A DNA stretch of 64,000 nt from contig NZ_CP107935.1 in assembly GCF_036038375.1 (NCBI RefSeq), positions 2,046,001 to 2,110,000 on the forward strand, in the 5' to 3' direction. Under the pieces are notes generated by a model that saw only the letters and a list, made by a program, of their open reading frames with translations, was not told the DNA's origin and ran no database searches. The translations under genes and the position numbers were made by a program. This document shows, piece by piece, positions 7,425 to 16,942 of the stretch; within the stretch, counting starts at the first letter, position 1, and each line of letters begins with the position of its first letter. Source of the DNA: Streptomyces sp. NBC_00414. Its GTDB lineage: Bacteria; Actinomycetota; Actinomycetes; Streptomycetales; Streptomycetaceae.

Positions 7425-10400
7425 TCACTCCTCGTCCCGAAGCCGGTTCGCCAGGGAGAGCAGTTGTTCGGCCTCCTCCGTGTGGCCCGAGGTGGTCAGG
7501 CGGGAGATCGCCGTGTCGAGGCGGGTCAGGGCCAGGGCGGGGCGTTCCAGGTAGATGCCCTCCACGGCGGCCGCGAGGCGGACGCACTCGGCCCACTCCT
7601 CGGCCCACTCCGCCGTGCCGTCCCGCTCCGGTCCGCGCTCGCCGAGCAGGGTGAGGGCCTTGTCCAGGGCGGTCAGGGCGGCCTCGTACTCACCGGCGTA
7701 GGCGTTGACCCGCCCGTGTTCGTACGCCAGGGCGGAGTCCAGGGAGCGGCCGCGTGCCTCGTACTCGGCGACGCGGGCCTCGTCGGCGACGCGGCCCGCG
7801 TCGGAGAGGAGGGCGAGGGCGTCGGCCAGGCCGTCCGCACCCTGCTGCTGGGCCCGGAGGCGGGCCAGTTCGCGCAGGCAGTTGCTGAGCTGCTCGTAGC
7901 GCGGGACCCGGGCGTGGGCGGCGAGTGCCTGGTCCGCCGCCTCGCGGGCCCGGCCGAACTCGCCGGACTCACCGAGGAGTGCGGCCGTCTCCGCGGCGAT
8001 CATGGCGTGGCTCCCCAGATCGTCGTCCCAGTCGGCCGACTCCGCCGCGAGGGCGACGAACTCCGCCGTGGCCGCCTTGAGGTCCTCCCCCGCGTGCAGC
8101 GCGCGGGCGCGGGTCAGGCGCAGCTGCGCCACGATCCGGTCGTTCATCTCTCCGGCGACGACATCAGGTTCGGCCAGCAGGGAGTCGACCAGCGCGATGC
8201 AGTCCTCGACGCGGCCCAGGTCGAGGCTGAGCTGGGCCGCGTTGCCGTACGCGCAGAACGCGTCCGTGCGGCTGCCGCGGCGCAGGTCCACCTCGGCCGA
8301 GCGTGTCAGGTGCCGCAGTGCCTCGTCGGGGCGGCCCAGGCGCATGCAGGCTTCGGCCAGATCAGCGTGGAGGCGGCTGGTGTCGATCGCGTCGGCCGGC
8401 CAGTCGGCGGCCAGTCGCAGGCCCTCGGTGAGGTCCGCACAGGCGCTCTCGGCGTCCCGGAGGCCGAGTTGGAGCCGGCCGCGCAGGCCGAGCGTGCGCG
8501 GCAGGTGCCAGGCGGGACCGTGTGCCTTGAGCCGGTCGAGGGTGGCGTCGATCCCGGTGACCGCGGCGGGCAGGTCGCCGGCGAGGGCGTGGGTGCTGGC
8601 CCGCAGCAGCAGGGCGCCGGAGATCTGCCCGGCGATGTCGTGCCGGACGGCGAACTCGTGCAGCAGCTCCGCCTCGGCGAAGACCGGCGCGACGTGCTCC
8701 TCGCTGCCCGAGGTCTGCAGGCGCAGGCCGAGCGCGGTCGCCCGCATCCGCAGCAGGCGTGCTTCCTGGTAGGGAGCGAGGCCGGGGGTCTCCTCGTACA
8801 GGCGGACCATGGAGGCGTGGGCGGCGGTCAGGGCGGCGGCCTTCGCCTCGGCCGCCTCGGCGGCCGTCGCGGCCGATCCGTCGTCCGGCGCGTCGGGGGC
8901 CGGTGCGGGGGTCCCGGCGGTGGCGAGCAGGGCGCCGGCGCGGGCGAGCGCGGCATGGCCCGGCGCTCCGGCGTCCTCGTACAGAGCCGCGGCCTCCTCG
9001 TGGAGGTCGGCGGCGTCGGCGAACTCGTCCTTCTCGCCCGCCCGGCCCGCCTCGTCGGCCAGCAGGTCCGCGCGCAGCTGTACGAGCGGGCCCACGGCCG
9101 GGTCGTCGGGGTGGACGTAGTCCCGGGACGCGGTGAGCGTACGCAGCCGCGCCCAGCAGGCCACCACGTCCGGATGCCCCTGCTCCTCCAACTCCCTCGC
9201 GCGCAGGATGAGTTCGGGCAGCGAGTCGGGGACGGCGGCGACCGTACGGGCGGTGGCCGCGACGGGCGCGGCCACCGGGGCCGCCGAGGCCGTCGCGGCC
9301 ACGTCGTCCAGGCTGCGGGAGCGCAGGGTCAGTTCCAGCGATTCCAGGAGCGGGGCACGGCCGAGCCGGGACCGGCGACGGTCGGTGTGGGCCGTGGTTC
9401 CGTTGCGGGCGTCGAAGCGGGCGGCGAGGTCGTCGGCACGGCCCTTCACCTCGGCGCGCAGGCCGGCCACCATCCAGGTGCGGCCCGCGTATCCGGCGGC
9501 GGGCAGTTCGTCGTGGCCGAGGAGTCCGACGCGCTGGAGGAGGACTTCCGCTCCGGTCAGGAAGTCGAGCTGGTCCAGCGGTGATTCGACCTCGTCGAAC
9601 AGGTTCCGGTTCTCGGACAGCAGCTCCAGGCCGCGGGCCTCGTTGCCGGTCAGCGCGCAGAACTCCAGGTGCCGGCCGACCTCCCCGGCCATCGACGGGT
9701 TGCGGCGGCAGCCGCGGTACCCGGCGAGGTGCAGTTCGCGTGCCCGGTCGGCGCCGCCGGTGCGCAGCAGGGGCAGCAGCGCGTACGACAGGGAGCGGGC
9801 CGGCTCCTCCTGGCAGGACTCCTTCCCGGCCAGGACGGGTTCCCAGGCGCGCAGCGCCCGCTCGTCGTCACCCGCCGCGAGATGGAACAGGGCGCGCTCG
9901 CAGATCTCGCAGGCCTCGCAGTCACTGAGCCGGGTGCGGGTGCGGGCCGCCCACAGCTCGTACGCGGAGACGGTGTCCTCGCCGACGTGGGCGGCGAGCT
10001 GGTAGGCCTGTCCGTAGTAGGGCTGGAGATCGAGGCCGGCCTTCTCGTAGCGGGCGCGCATCTCCGTCAGCCACTGGCGCAGGCTGGTCAGCGGTATCTC
10101 GGGCAGCGCGCGCAGGGCGTTGGCCACCCACTTGAACCGCCAGAACAGCATGTGGCGCAGGCGCTCGTCGAAGGCGTCGGGCTGCTCGTCGAAGAGCGTG
10201 AGCAGACGCGCGAAGACGACGGGCGACTTCCTGGGTTCGGAGCCGTAGGTGTACGCCTCCTGGAGTTCGAGGAGCGCGTGCACGAGTGTGACGGGATCGT
10301 CGAACCGCTCGGCGGCGTCGACGATTTCCTCGGCGGTGACGGTGCGGGTACGGCCGTAGGGGCGCCGGTCGTTCTCCTTGAGCGCCTGGTACAGCTCGTC

Positions 10401-10430
10401 CGTGTTCTGGGGGTGGGGTGCGGTGGGCAT
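7425..10430 (-). CDS. TPR-repeat protein partnered with an HSP90-family chaperone
   Basis: 1001 residues from ATG 10430 (MPTAPHPQNT). Upstream codons in the same frame are an out-of-frame reading of the HSP90 gene, so this start is preferred. The protein is almost wholly helical. An N-terminal third carries CEACEICERALFHLAAGDDERALRAW-like helices; a Thr/Ala/Pro linker near residues 370-390 follows, then some 500 residues of TPR-like helix pairs (LTEGLRLAADWPAD, RLGRPDEALRHLTRSAEVD, ETAALLGESGEFGRAREAAD). There is no signal peptide or enzyme motif. The start codon is 2 bp from the stop of the HSP90 gene, so the two are translationally coupled. In eukaryotes TPR proteins act as HSP90 co-chaperones; applying that here is inference from gene order. 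Confidence 0.85.
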   Translation of the reverse strand: MPTAPHPQNTDELYQALKENDRRPYGRTRTVTAEEIVDAAERFDDPVTLVHALLELQEAYTYGSEPRKSPVVFARLLTLFDEQPDAFDERLRHMLFWRFKWVANALRALPEIPLTSLRQWLTEMRARYEKAGLDLQPYYGQAYQLAAHVGEDTVSAYELWAARTRTRLSDCEACEICERALFHLAAGDDERALRAWEPVLAGKESCQEEPARSLSYALLPLLRTGGADRARELHLAGYRGCRRNPSMAGEVGRHLEFCALTGNEARGLELLSENRNLFDEVESPLDQLDFLTGAEVLLQRVGLLGHDELPAAGYAGRTWMVAGLRAEVKGRADDLAARFDARNGTTAHTDRRRSRLGRAPLLESLELTLRSRSLDDVAATASAAPVAAPVAATARTVAAVPDSLPELILRARELEEQGHPDVVACWARLRTLTASRDYVHPDDPAVGPLVQLRADLLADEAGRAGEKDEFADAADLHEEAAALYEDAGAPGHAALARAGALLATAGTPAPAPDAPDDGSAATAAEAAEAKAAALTAAHASMVRLYEETPGLAPYQEARLLRMRATALGLRLQTSGSEEHVAPVFAEAELLHEFAVRHDIAGQISGALLLRASTHALAGDLPAAVTGIDATLDRLKAHGPAWHLPRTLGLRGRLQLGLRDAESACADLTEGLRLAADWPADAIDTSRLHADLAEACMRLGRPDEALRHLTRSAEVDLRRGSRTDAFCAYGNAAQLSLDLGRVEDCIALVDSLLAEPDVVAGEMNDRIVAQLRLTRARALHAGEDLKAATAEFVALAAESADWDDDLGSHAMIAAETAALLGESGEFGRAREAADQALAAHARVPRYEQLSNCLRELARLRAQQQGADGLADALALLSDAGRVADEARVAEYEARGRSLDSALAYEHGRVNAYAGEYEAALTALDKALTLLGERGPERDGTAEWAEEWAECVRLAAAVEGIYLERPALALTRLDTAISRLTTSGHTEEAEQLLSLANRLRDEE

Positions 10431-10432
10431 CG

Positions 10433-12322
10433 TCAGCTGTCCTTGCGGAGGGCGTGGGCGAGCAGGTCGAGGAACGAGCGGTTGATGAGGCTCGATTCGG
10501 CGGGCCTCAGCGGACGCCGGGACAACATCGCCGCCTGCCCGTACAGGGCTTCGGCGCTGGTGCGGGCCAGCTCGGGTTCGCCGATGGTGACGGCGGTGCG
10601 CACCAGCGGGTTGAGCTGGTTGAGGATCAGCTGGGCCCGTGGGGCCTCCTGGCGCAGGGCGCCGAGGATGTCGCCCCACACGCCGCCCTCCTGCTCGCGG
10701 GCGAGCTGGGAGCGGGTGCGCTCGTGCCGGGCCTCACGGCTGTCGACGAGGAGGGCGGGGGCGGAGGCCGGGTGGAAGGTGCGCAGCGCGACGTCGCAGT
10801 CGAAGACCGCGAGGGCGTCGCGGGCCTGGGCGAGGTAGGCCGCGGCGGCGAGTTCCGTCTCCCGGTCGACGGGGTCGAGGTGGGCGGTGAGGGTCTCCGG
10901 GTCGAGGTCGGCGACGGTGGCACCGGGCCTGATCTCGGGCAGCCGGTGGACCAGTTCGCGGTCGTAGGTGTAACCGCCGTTGACGACGCCGAGTCCGGCG
11001 GCCGAGGCGATCGCGGCGACCTGCCGGAACTCCTCCACGCTCGATGTCACGAGCACGGTGCGGTGGGTGCGTGCGAACTCGTCGAGGGTGGTGTGCCCGT
11101 CGGTGGTCTCGAACGGCAGCCAGGGCAGCAGCATCCGCAGGATCTCGTCGTCGTGCACCGCGAGCGACTTCACGGCCAGGTGGTGGGCGTGGAGGAAGCG
11201 GGCGAGCAGGTCCGGGTCGCTGGCGGCGGCCCGGGCGATCCACCCGCGCAGCCGCTCGGCGAGAGCGTCACGGACGGCGGCGAGCGTGTCGTCCTCGTAC
11301 AGGGACTCGCGGGACGCCGTCGGCCGCAGGTTCTCGGCGTCGACGACACAGCGGACGAAGAACGCCCACTCGGGCAGGATCTCCTCGGCCTGCTCGGACA
11401 GCAGCATGCCCTTGACGTGCACGCGGTGGCCGTTGCGGCGTCCGGCCGGCACCGTCTCGGGCAGCACGCACGCGATGCCCTTCAGGCCCACGGCCGGCAG
11501 GTCCAGTTCGATGGTGTCCAGCGGCGTGAACCCGAAGACCTCCTTGCCGTACGCGGCCAGCGCGCGGGAGCGGGCTCCCGGGGTGGGGTACGTACGTGCC
11601 CAGGGGGCGGGCTCGGGGTTGACGGGCGCGCCCGCGCCGCCGCCGGCCGTGCCGTCGTCGAAGGTCACCGGGTGGCGCAGCAGGGAGCCGAACTGCCGTG
11701 CCAGCGCGTGCACCTGGGCCGGGCGGGTCCACTCCCCCGCGTCGGCGCGCGGCGTCAGTGTGACGGTGGTGCCGGGCCGGGGGCGGGCGGTCGCGGGCAG
11801 GGTACGGACGGTGTAGCTGCCGTCGCCGCGTCCCCGCCATTCGACGGCGGGTGCGTCGGGGGTGCGGGCGGAGCGGCTCAGTACATGGATCTCGTCCGCG
11901 ACCAGGAAGCAGGAGAGCAGGCCGATGCCGAACTGGCCTATGAAGTCCCCGCGTTGCTCGGTGATCCTCCCCCAGCCTCGGACGGGTTCGTCCCCGGAGG
12001 CCTCCGTGGCTCGCTTGCTGCTGCGGCCGATGGTGGCGAGGAAGGCGTGCACGTCGTCCTCGGTGAGACCGACGCCGTCGTCCTCGACGCGTACCACCGA
12101 ACCGTTCGCGTACAGGCGGATGCCGAAGGCGTCGGCGGGCGCGGGCTGTTCGAGAGTGTGCCGGGCGGTCAGCGCGTCCACGGCGTTCTGCAGGAGTTCG
12201 CGCAGGTAGACGCGGGGGCTGGAGTAGAGGTGGTGGGAGAGGAGATCGACGAGGCCGCGCAGGTCCACCTGGAAGGTGCGGTCGGCGCCGGCCGGGTTCG
12301 ACGCGGTTTCGGGCAGAGTCAT
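10433..12322 (-). CDS. HSP90-family molecular chaperone (HtpG-like GHKL ATPase)
   Basis: 629 residues, close to the 624 of E. coli HtpG. The N-terminal GHKL ATP site is complete: ELLQNAVDA (42-50), DDGVG (81-85) and the lid-hinge GQFGIG (129-134). The middle domain has the SRE motif (337-339) bearing the catalytic arginine, so the ATPase should work. The C-terminal domain (from about 520) is helical and ends in LRKDS, with no EEVD tail. It is divergent from standard HtpG in the middle and C-terminal domains and looks like the actinobacterial 'HSP90 family protein' branch. Middle gene of a three-gene operon; it should act in the cytoplasm, with unknown clients. Confidence 0.92.
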   Translation of the reverse strand: MTLPETASNPAGADRTFQVDLRGLVDLLSHHLYSSPRVYLRELLQNAVDALTARHTLEQPAPADAFGIRLYANGSVVRVEDDGVGLTEDDVHAFLATIGRSSKRATEASGDEPVRGWGRITEQRGDFIGQFGIGLLSCFLVADEIHVLSRSARTPDAPAVEWRGRGDGSYTVRTLPATARPRPGTTVTLTPRADAGEWTRPAQVHALARQFGSLLRHPVTFDDGTAGGGAGAPVNPEPAPWARTYPTPGARSRALAAYGKEVFGFTPLDTIELDLPAVGLKGIACVLPETVPAGRRNGHRVHVKGMLLSEQAEEILPEWAFFVRCVVDAENLRPTASRESLYEDDTLAAVRDALAERLRGWIARAAASDPDLLARFLHAHHLAVKSLAVHDDEILRMLLPWLPFETTDGHTTLDEFARTHRTVLVTSSVEEFRQVAAIASAAGLGVVNGGYTYDRELVHRLPEIRPGATVADLDPETLTAHLDPVDRETELAAAAYLAQARDALAVFDCDVALRTFHPASAPALLVDSREARHERTRSQLAREQEGGVWGDILGALRQEAPRAQLILNQLNPLVRTAVTIGEPELARTSAEALYGQAAMLSRRPLRPAESSLINRSFLDLLAHALRKDS

Positions 12323-12398
12323 CGGGCAGTCCGGGGTGGGAGGGGCAGGGGATGCCGGGGCGTCAGATGCCGGAGCGGGAATCGGGGCCGGTCTGCGC

Positions 12399-13385
12399 TC
12401 AGGCGCGGCGGTGGTGGCGGGTGAAATGCTTCTCGGGCTCCGCGAAGTAGGTCCAGGGCCACTTGGTGTAGGCGCCGTCCAGCGTCCGGAAGACGCGTTT
12501 GACCGTGTGGCGTTCGCCGGCCAGCGACAGGGCCATGGCGAACATGCTGAAGTCGTGCTGCCAGCCCGGGCGCCGCACGTAGGCGGGGTGGAGGATGCTG
12601 TGGTCCGCGGCTTCGCGCAGCTGCGCCTGGATCTCGGAGGTTTCGAGGTGGTCCCCGCGCTCCGACTCGACCCACTCCTCGATGTACGCCATGGCGATCA
12701 CGCAGCCGAGGCGGTGGCCGTGCGGGGCGCGGGCGGCCGCCTCCTGGGCGAACGCCAGTGCCTGGCCCGGCTCGCCGCCCCAGCGGGGCTGCAGCTGCGA
12801 CACCCACCCGATGTGGGTCTCCAGGTCCAGCGGGTCACGGCGCAGGGCCGCGTCGCGGCGGATCTCGTTCACGGCGGAGCCGAGGGACATGCCACGGCCG
12901 GAGGTGAGCAGGAGGCTCCACGGCGTGACCCATTCGGGCCGCAACTCGGCTGCCGCGAGCAGTTGTTCCTCGGCGGTGCCGAGCCGCTCGTGGAAGATCC
13001 GCCACTGCTCCTGCGAGACGTTCACGGCGCGGTCGGCGGTGCGCGCCTCCCAGCCCCAGTCGATGTGGCGCGCCCCGGATATCAGCAGGGCCGTCGCCCG
13101 GTGCTCCTTGTCCTCCTCGGCGGCCCGGCCGGTCCAGTCCTGCACGCCGTCCAAGCCGGCCAGCTCGTCCAGGACCAGGTGGTCGCGGCCGAGGTCGAAG
13201 GGGGCCAGCGCCGCCTTGACCGCCTCCCAGTCACCCGCGTCGGCGGCCTCGACCAGCGCGAGCACCCGTACGTCTCCGAGTGCGCGCAGCGTGTACACGC
13301 CGTGCTTCTGCCTCCGCGGGACGGGAAGGGCGTGCGGATCCGCCGCCGGTCTTTCCGCACCCCCGCCGAACAGCTTGCCGAACAT
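12399..13385 (-). CDS. Uncharacterised cytosolic protein, first gene of the HSP90/TPR operon (possibly DUF4034-like)
   Basis: 328 residues from ATG 13385 (MFGKLFGGG). A short basic/glycine N-terminus is followed by an all-helical body with Trp-rich motifs: ARHIDWGWEARTADRA, PEWVTPWSLLLTSGRGM, IGWVSQLQPRWGGEPGQALA, RRPGWQHDFSMFAMALSLAGE, YTKWPWTYFAEPEKHFTRH. The helix-pair rhythm suggests TPR-like repeats and recalls DUF4034 proteins, but I cannot confirm the family. No signal peptide or membrane segment. It lies 76 bp upstream of the HSP90 gene on the same strand. The conserved aromatic residues suggest a real, constrained protein. Confidence 0.8.
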   Translation of the reverse strand: MFGKLFGGGAERPAADPHALPVPRRQKHGVYTLRALGDVRVLALVEAADAGDWEAVKAALAPFDLGRDHLVLDELAGLDGVQDWTGRAAEEDKEHRATALLISGARHIDWGWEARTADRAVNVSQEQWRIFHERLGTAEEQLLAAAELRPEWVTPWSLLLTSGRGMSLGSAVNEIRRDAALRRDPLDLETHIGWVSQLQPRWGGEPGQALAFAQEAAARAPHGHRLGCVIAMAYIEEWVESERGDHLETSEIQAQLREAADHSILHPAYVRRPGWQHDFSMFAMALSLAGERHTVKRVFRTLDGAYTKWPWTYFAEPEKHFTRHHRRA

Positions 13386-13640
13386 GCCGCGCCCTCCCGT
13401 GGTCCCGCGTGATCTTCGGGGTGCAGCATAGACGGCCCCACCGACACCATTTCCACAGGTATTTCACCGGCCCTCCACGGACCCGGCACCCGCCCTCTCC
13501 CCCCCGTCCCGGGGGTCGTCGGCGTCTCGCGACCGGGGTCCGATGAGACCGGTCCGTGCTGCGAGTGCGCGTTCGTTCCCCGCCATGCCGGCGGTGCCGA
13601 GGCCGAGCGGGCCGGGCCGTACCCGACCGGCTCTCCGGGA

Positions 13641-14846
13641 TCAGGCGGCTCCGCCGGCCTCCGTCGCGGGCATCGGCCGTCGGCGCAGGTAGACGCCCGC
13701 GATCGACACCAGGAGAGCCATGCACGCGATGAACACCAGCCCGGCGTTCTCCAGGCCGATCGGTTCCGCCAGCAGCCCCACGCCGATGACCGGCAGCGAG
13801 ATGCCCACGTAGGCCACCACGAACAGTGCCGAGATCACGGCCGCTCGCCGGTCCGCGTCGGACGCCTCGGCCACCGCGGACAGCGCCCCGCGGAACGCCA
13901 GGCCCTGCCCGGTCCCGCCGACGATCGCGCTCAGCACCACCAGCGGCAGCAGGTCCCAGTGCAGCGCGCCCGCGAGCAGGGCCAGCCCGGCGAGGAGCGC
14001 GACGCAGCCCAGGGGCAGCGACCGGCCGACGCCGACCCGGCCGGCGGCCAACTGCCCGCCGGTCGAGGCGAAGAAGGCCAGCGCGACGATCAGTCCGATC
14101 AGCGCGTGGTTGTGCACGTCCAGGGACTGGGCGAGGAAGGCCGGGCTGACCGAGGTGAACACCCCGAACAGCGCGAACCCCACGAAGGAGGCGGCCGCGG
14201 CCGGCCAGAAGACCACCCGGACCCGTGGCGGCAGAGCGGGCCGTTGCGGCCGTACGGTGCTCAGTGGCCGCTGCTGCCGCACCGTCTCCGGAAGCCGCAG
14301 CAGGACGACGGCCGAGCAGGCCACCAGGGCGAGATGGACGGCGAACGGCAGGTGGAGCGGCCGGTCGGCGTACTGCGCGAGCACTCCGGCGAGCAGCGGA
14401 CCGCAGCCCAGCCCGCCCATGTTCGCCGCGGTCGCCACGAACGTGGCACGCGAGGCGCCGCCGTGCGGTGCCAGCTCCATCACGTACGCGGTGGCGGCCC
14501 CGGCGAACAGACCGGCGGACAGACCCGACAGCAGCCGCCCCGCGTACAGCCAGCCCATCGCGGTGGCGCACAGGAAGCAGACGGCGCTCGCGGCCGCGAA
14601 GCCCAGGCCGCACAGGAGCACCGGGCGCCTGCCCAGGGCGTCCGAGGCGTTGCCCGCGAGCAGCAGCACCCCGATGACTCCGACGGCGTAGACGGAGTAC
14701 ACGACGGTGACGGTGAGCTCGGAGAAACCGAACTTCTCCTGGTAGAGGCCGTAGAGGGGGGTCGGCAGGGTCGTGCCGGCCATGCATACGGCGAACACCG
14801 CCCCGCCGAGCAGGCACCGTCGCATGCCTCGAAGATCACCGGCCAT
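13641..14846 (-). CDS. Major facilitator superfamily exporter
   Basis: 401 residues from ATG 14846; ATG 14825 is an alternative and neither has an ideal ribosome binding site. Twelve hydrophobic segments are visible. The MFS loop motif between helices 2 and 3 is NASDALGRRPVLL, and the helix-5 region (ANMGGLGCGPLLAGVLAQYADRP) fits drug/sugar-export families. The second half has the matching loop (TGGQLAAGRVGVGRS). Probably a drug or metabolite efflux pump of the plasma membrane; the substrate cannot be told. It is divergent from the HEAT-repeat gene across a 302-bp gap that contains a 16-bp palindrome. Confidence 0.88.
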   Translation of the reverse strand: MAGDLRGMRRCLLGGAVFAVCMAGTTLPTPLYGLYQEKFGFSELTVTVVYSVYAVGVIGVLLLAGNASDALGRRPVLLCGLGFAAASAVCFLCATAMGWLYAGRLLSGLSAGLFAGAATAYVMELAPHGGASRATFVATAANMGGLGCGPLLAGVLAQYADRPLHLPFAVHLALVACSAVVLLRLPETVRQQRPLSTVRPQRPALPPRVRVVFWPAAAASFVGFALFGVFTSVSPAFLAQSLDVHNHALIGLIVALAFFASTGGQLAAGRVGVGRSLPLGCVALLAGLALLAGALHWDLLPLVVLSAIVGGTGQGLAFRGALSAVAEASDADRRAAVISALFVVAYVGISLPVIGVGLLAEPIGLENAGLVFIACMALLVSIAGVYLRRRPMPATEAGGAA

Positions 14847-14936
14847 ACGGCCGACGGTAACCTCGCCCGGCGCCGCACGCGTCCTGACGACGCCCGCACG
14901 GTGGACAGGGCGGACGGCGGTCAGGCGGCGGGCCCG

Positions 14937-14952
14937 CCGGAAGCGCTTCCGG
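14937..14952. promoter_or_regulatory. 16-bp perfect palindrome CCGGAAGCGCTTCCGG between divergent genes
   Basis: The palindrome sits 91 bp upstream of the MFS start and about 200 bp upstream of the HEAT-repeat gene, in the only gene-free stretch (14847-15148). The AAGCGCTT core matches the usual core of LacI-family operators. No LacI-family gene is present in the window. Nothing else is evident in the gap. Confidence 0.45.
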
Positions 14953-15148
14953 TCGGGGACAGCAGCCGCCCGAACGACTCCAGGGCCTCGCGTCGGCGGC
15001 CGGTCCGGCGCATTGCGGCACCTGCACGAACGTTGCCGGACGGGGCGTCCGGGGCCGCGATCCCGGGCGCGCACCGAACACCGGGCATCCGCGCTCGTCA
15101 GCGTGGGGCCTATGTGCCGCTGTCACAGCCGCATGGCATCCTGCCGCC

Positions 15149-16129
15149 ATGATCATGGGGCGCGGGACGCCGGCGGACGGTCTGGACGACGTGGACTGGG
15201 CGGGTCTGTCGCATGCGTACGGGTCGGCCGAGGACGTTCCCGGCCAGATACGTGCGTTATGCGGGGAGGACGAGGCCGCACGGAAGAAGGCGTTCGGCAG
15301 CCTGTTCAGCAACATCTTCCATCAAGGCAGCCGGTATCGGGCGTCCCCGGCCGCGGTGCCGTTCCTCGCCCGGATCGCGGTCGCCGGCCCGCCGGCCGCC
15401 CGCGAGGAGACGATGTGGCTGCTGACCCGCCTCGCGGTCGACTGGCACGACGAGTACCGGCTCACCACCGGGATCGACACGGCGGCCTGGCGCGCGGCCG
15501 CGTCCGAAGGCTCCCCGGAGAAGATGCTGCTCTGGTACGACGAGCAGCTGGCCGCGGAGACGGACGAGCAACAGCGCCGGCAACTGCTGGACGTACGCGA
15601 CCGGGTGGCGGCCGGCGACTCGCCCGACGCACGGTGGACGGCACTGTGCTCGTACGACGCGGTCCTCGCCGAGTTGCCCGGGCTCCTGGCCCTGCTCGAT
15701 GACGGCGATCCCCGCCTGCGTACCCGTATCGCCTATCTGAGCGCCTGGTTCCCCGAAGCCTCGGCCGTCACGCTGCCGCGCCTGCTCGCCCTGGTCGAGC
15801 GCGAGGACGATCCTGTCGCGGCGGCCACCGCCCTGGTCGCCGTCGGCCTCGTCGGCACCAGCGCGCAAGTCGCCGACCTCGCCCCGCACTTGGACAGCGG
15901 GGACCGGCTGGTGCGGTGGGCGGCGGCCACCGCGCTCGCCCGCATCGCCTGCGCCAGTCCCGCAGGCAGCCCCGCAGGCATCGGGTCCGCCCTGGTCGGC
16001 CGCGCCGTCGCCGAACTCACGGCCGCGTCCGCCGCCCCCGCTCCCGCCTCCACCACCGACTACAACGAGGGCGACTTCCACGGCCACGTGGAGCGCACAC
16101 TGCGCACCCTCGCTCCGGGCGCGCCGTAG
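15149..16129 (+). CDS. HEAT-repeat protein
   Basis: 326 residues from ATG 15149, with a second ATG two codons on. The first 90 residues (LFSNIFHQGSRYRASPAAVPFLARI) and the stretch from about 170 form alternating helices of HEAT type: YDAVLAELPGLLALLDDGDP, RTRIAYLSAWFPEAS, DPVAAATALVAVGLVG and RLVRWAAATALARI. No catalytic motif, signal or membrane segment is visible. Such proteins are cytoplasmic binding scaffolds, common in Streptomyces and mostly unstudied. It stands alone, 223 bp before the GtrA-like gene; that gap has an AT-rich patch near 16250-16320 that may be a promoter. Confidence 0.8.
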   Translation: MIMGRGTPADGLDDVDWAGLSHAYGSAEDVPGQIRALCGEDEAARKKAFGSLFSNIFHQGSRYRASPAAVPFLARIAVAGPPAAREETMWLLTRLAVDWHDEYRLTTGIDTAAWRAAASEGSPEKMLLWYDEQLAAETDEQQRRQLLDVRDRVAAGDSPDARWTALCSYDAVLAELPGLLALLDDGDPRLRTRIAYLSAWFPEASAVTLPRLLALVEREDDPVAAATALVAVGLVGTSAQVADLAPHLDSGDRLVRWAAATALARIACASPAGSPAGIGSALVGRAVAELTAASAAPAPASTTDYNEGDFHGHVERTLRTLAPGAP

Positions 16130-16352
16130 GCGGTCGAGGCCACCCGGGACCCGGACAACCCACTCCGCCACAACGAGAACATCACCCTGTCGTCCACCTG
16201 ACAGCCCGAGCACCGGTCGCCGACATCCGCAGCGGCCCACCACGCCGTTACCTTACGGATGAAAACTTATACGCGCTCCCTCTTGCCCCGATCGCCTTAC
16301 GCTCGTAGCCTTACATGCGTTAGCCGCACGGGACGAGCAGATCGGAAGCAGC

Positions 16353-16919
16353 ATGAGCAGCATCACCAGCGCCGAGACGGTGGACGAGGCCGCTTCCGGG
16401 TCCGGGGCGTTCGCCTCCTTCGTGCGGTTCGTGGTGTGCGGCGGCGGTGTCGGGGTTCTTTCGAGTGGTGCGGTGGCGCTGCTGGCGGGGGCGCTGCCCT
16501 GGGTCGTGGCGAACGCGGTGATCACCGTCGCGTCGACCGTCCTGTGCACCGAGCTGCACGCGCTGTTCACCTTCGGGACCGGGAAGCGGGCCGGATGGCG
16601 CCGGCACTGGCAGTCCGCCGGGTCCGCCACGGCCGCCTACGCGATGACCTCCCTCGCCGTGCTCGTCCTGCACCTGGCGCAGTCGTCGCCCGGGGTGCTC
16701 ACCGAGCAGATCGTCTACCTCGGCGCCTCCGGACTCGCGGGGACCGGCCGGTTCCTGGTCCTGCGGCTGTTCGTCTTCGCGGAGGACCGGCGCGGTCGGG
16801 TGGCGGGCGAGGCCGCCTCCTGGCCGATCGCCGCACCGGCCATCACCCCGGTCGCCGTCACGCGCGTGCCGCTCGCACGGGTGTCCCGTTCTCGGCTGAC
16901 ACTCGCCGCCGGGGCCTGA
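16353..16919 (+). CDS. GtrA-like small membrane protein
   Basis: 188 residues with four hydrophobic helices. The start of the first helix (FVRFVVCGGGVGVLSS) and the pairing of helices 1-2 and 3-4 resemble the GtrA family, which helps move lipid-linked sugars across the membrane or supports teichoic-acid and arabinogalactan glycosylation. A charged loop (FGTGKRAGWRRHWQS) lies between helices 2 and 3. The last 40 residues are Pro/Val/Arg rich and probably cytoplasmic. There is no glycosyltransferase next to it, so the substrate is open. Family call moderate. Confidence 0.65.
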   Translation: MSSITSAETVDEAASGSGAFASFVRFVVCGGGVGVLSSGAVALLAGALPWVVANAVITVASTVLCTELHALFTFGTGKRAGWRRHWQSAGSATAAYAMTSLAVLVLHLAQSSPGVLTEQIVYLGASGLAGTGRFLVLRLFVFAEDRRGRVAGEAASWPIAAPAITPVAVTRVPLARVSRSRLTLAAGA

Positions 16920-16942
16920 CGAGTCGCGGACGGGGGAACGGA

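Noticed and set aside
7294..7654. Short open frames on both strands before the TPR gene
   Set aside because: They overlap the TPR C-terminus in other frames and show typical high-GC shadow composition.
10431..10679. N-terminal extension of the TPR protein
   Set aside because: It would lie wholly inside the HSP90 gene in another frame; ATG 10430 fits translational coupling.
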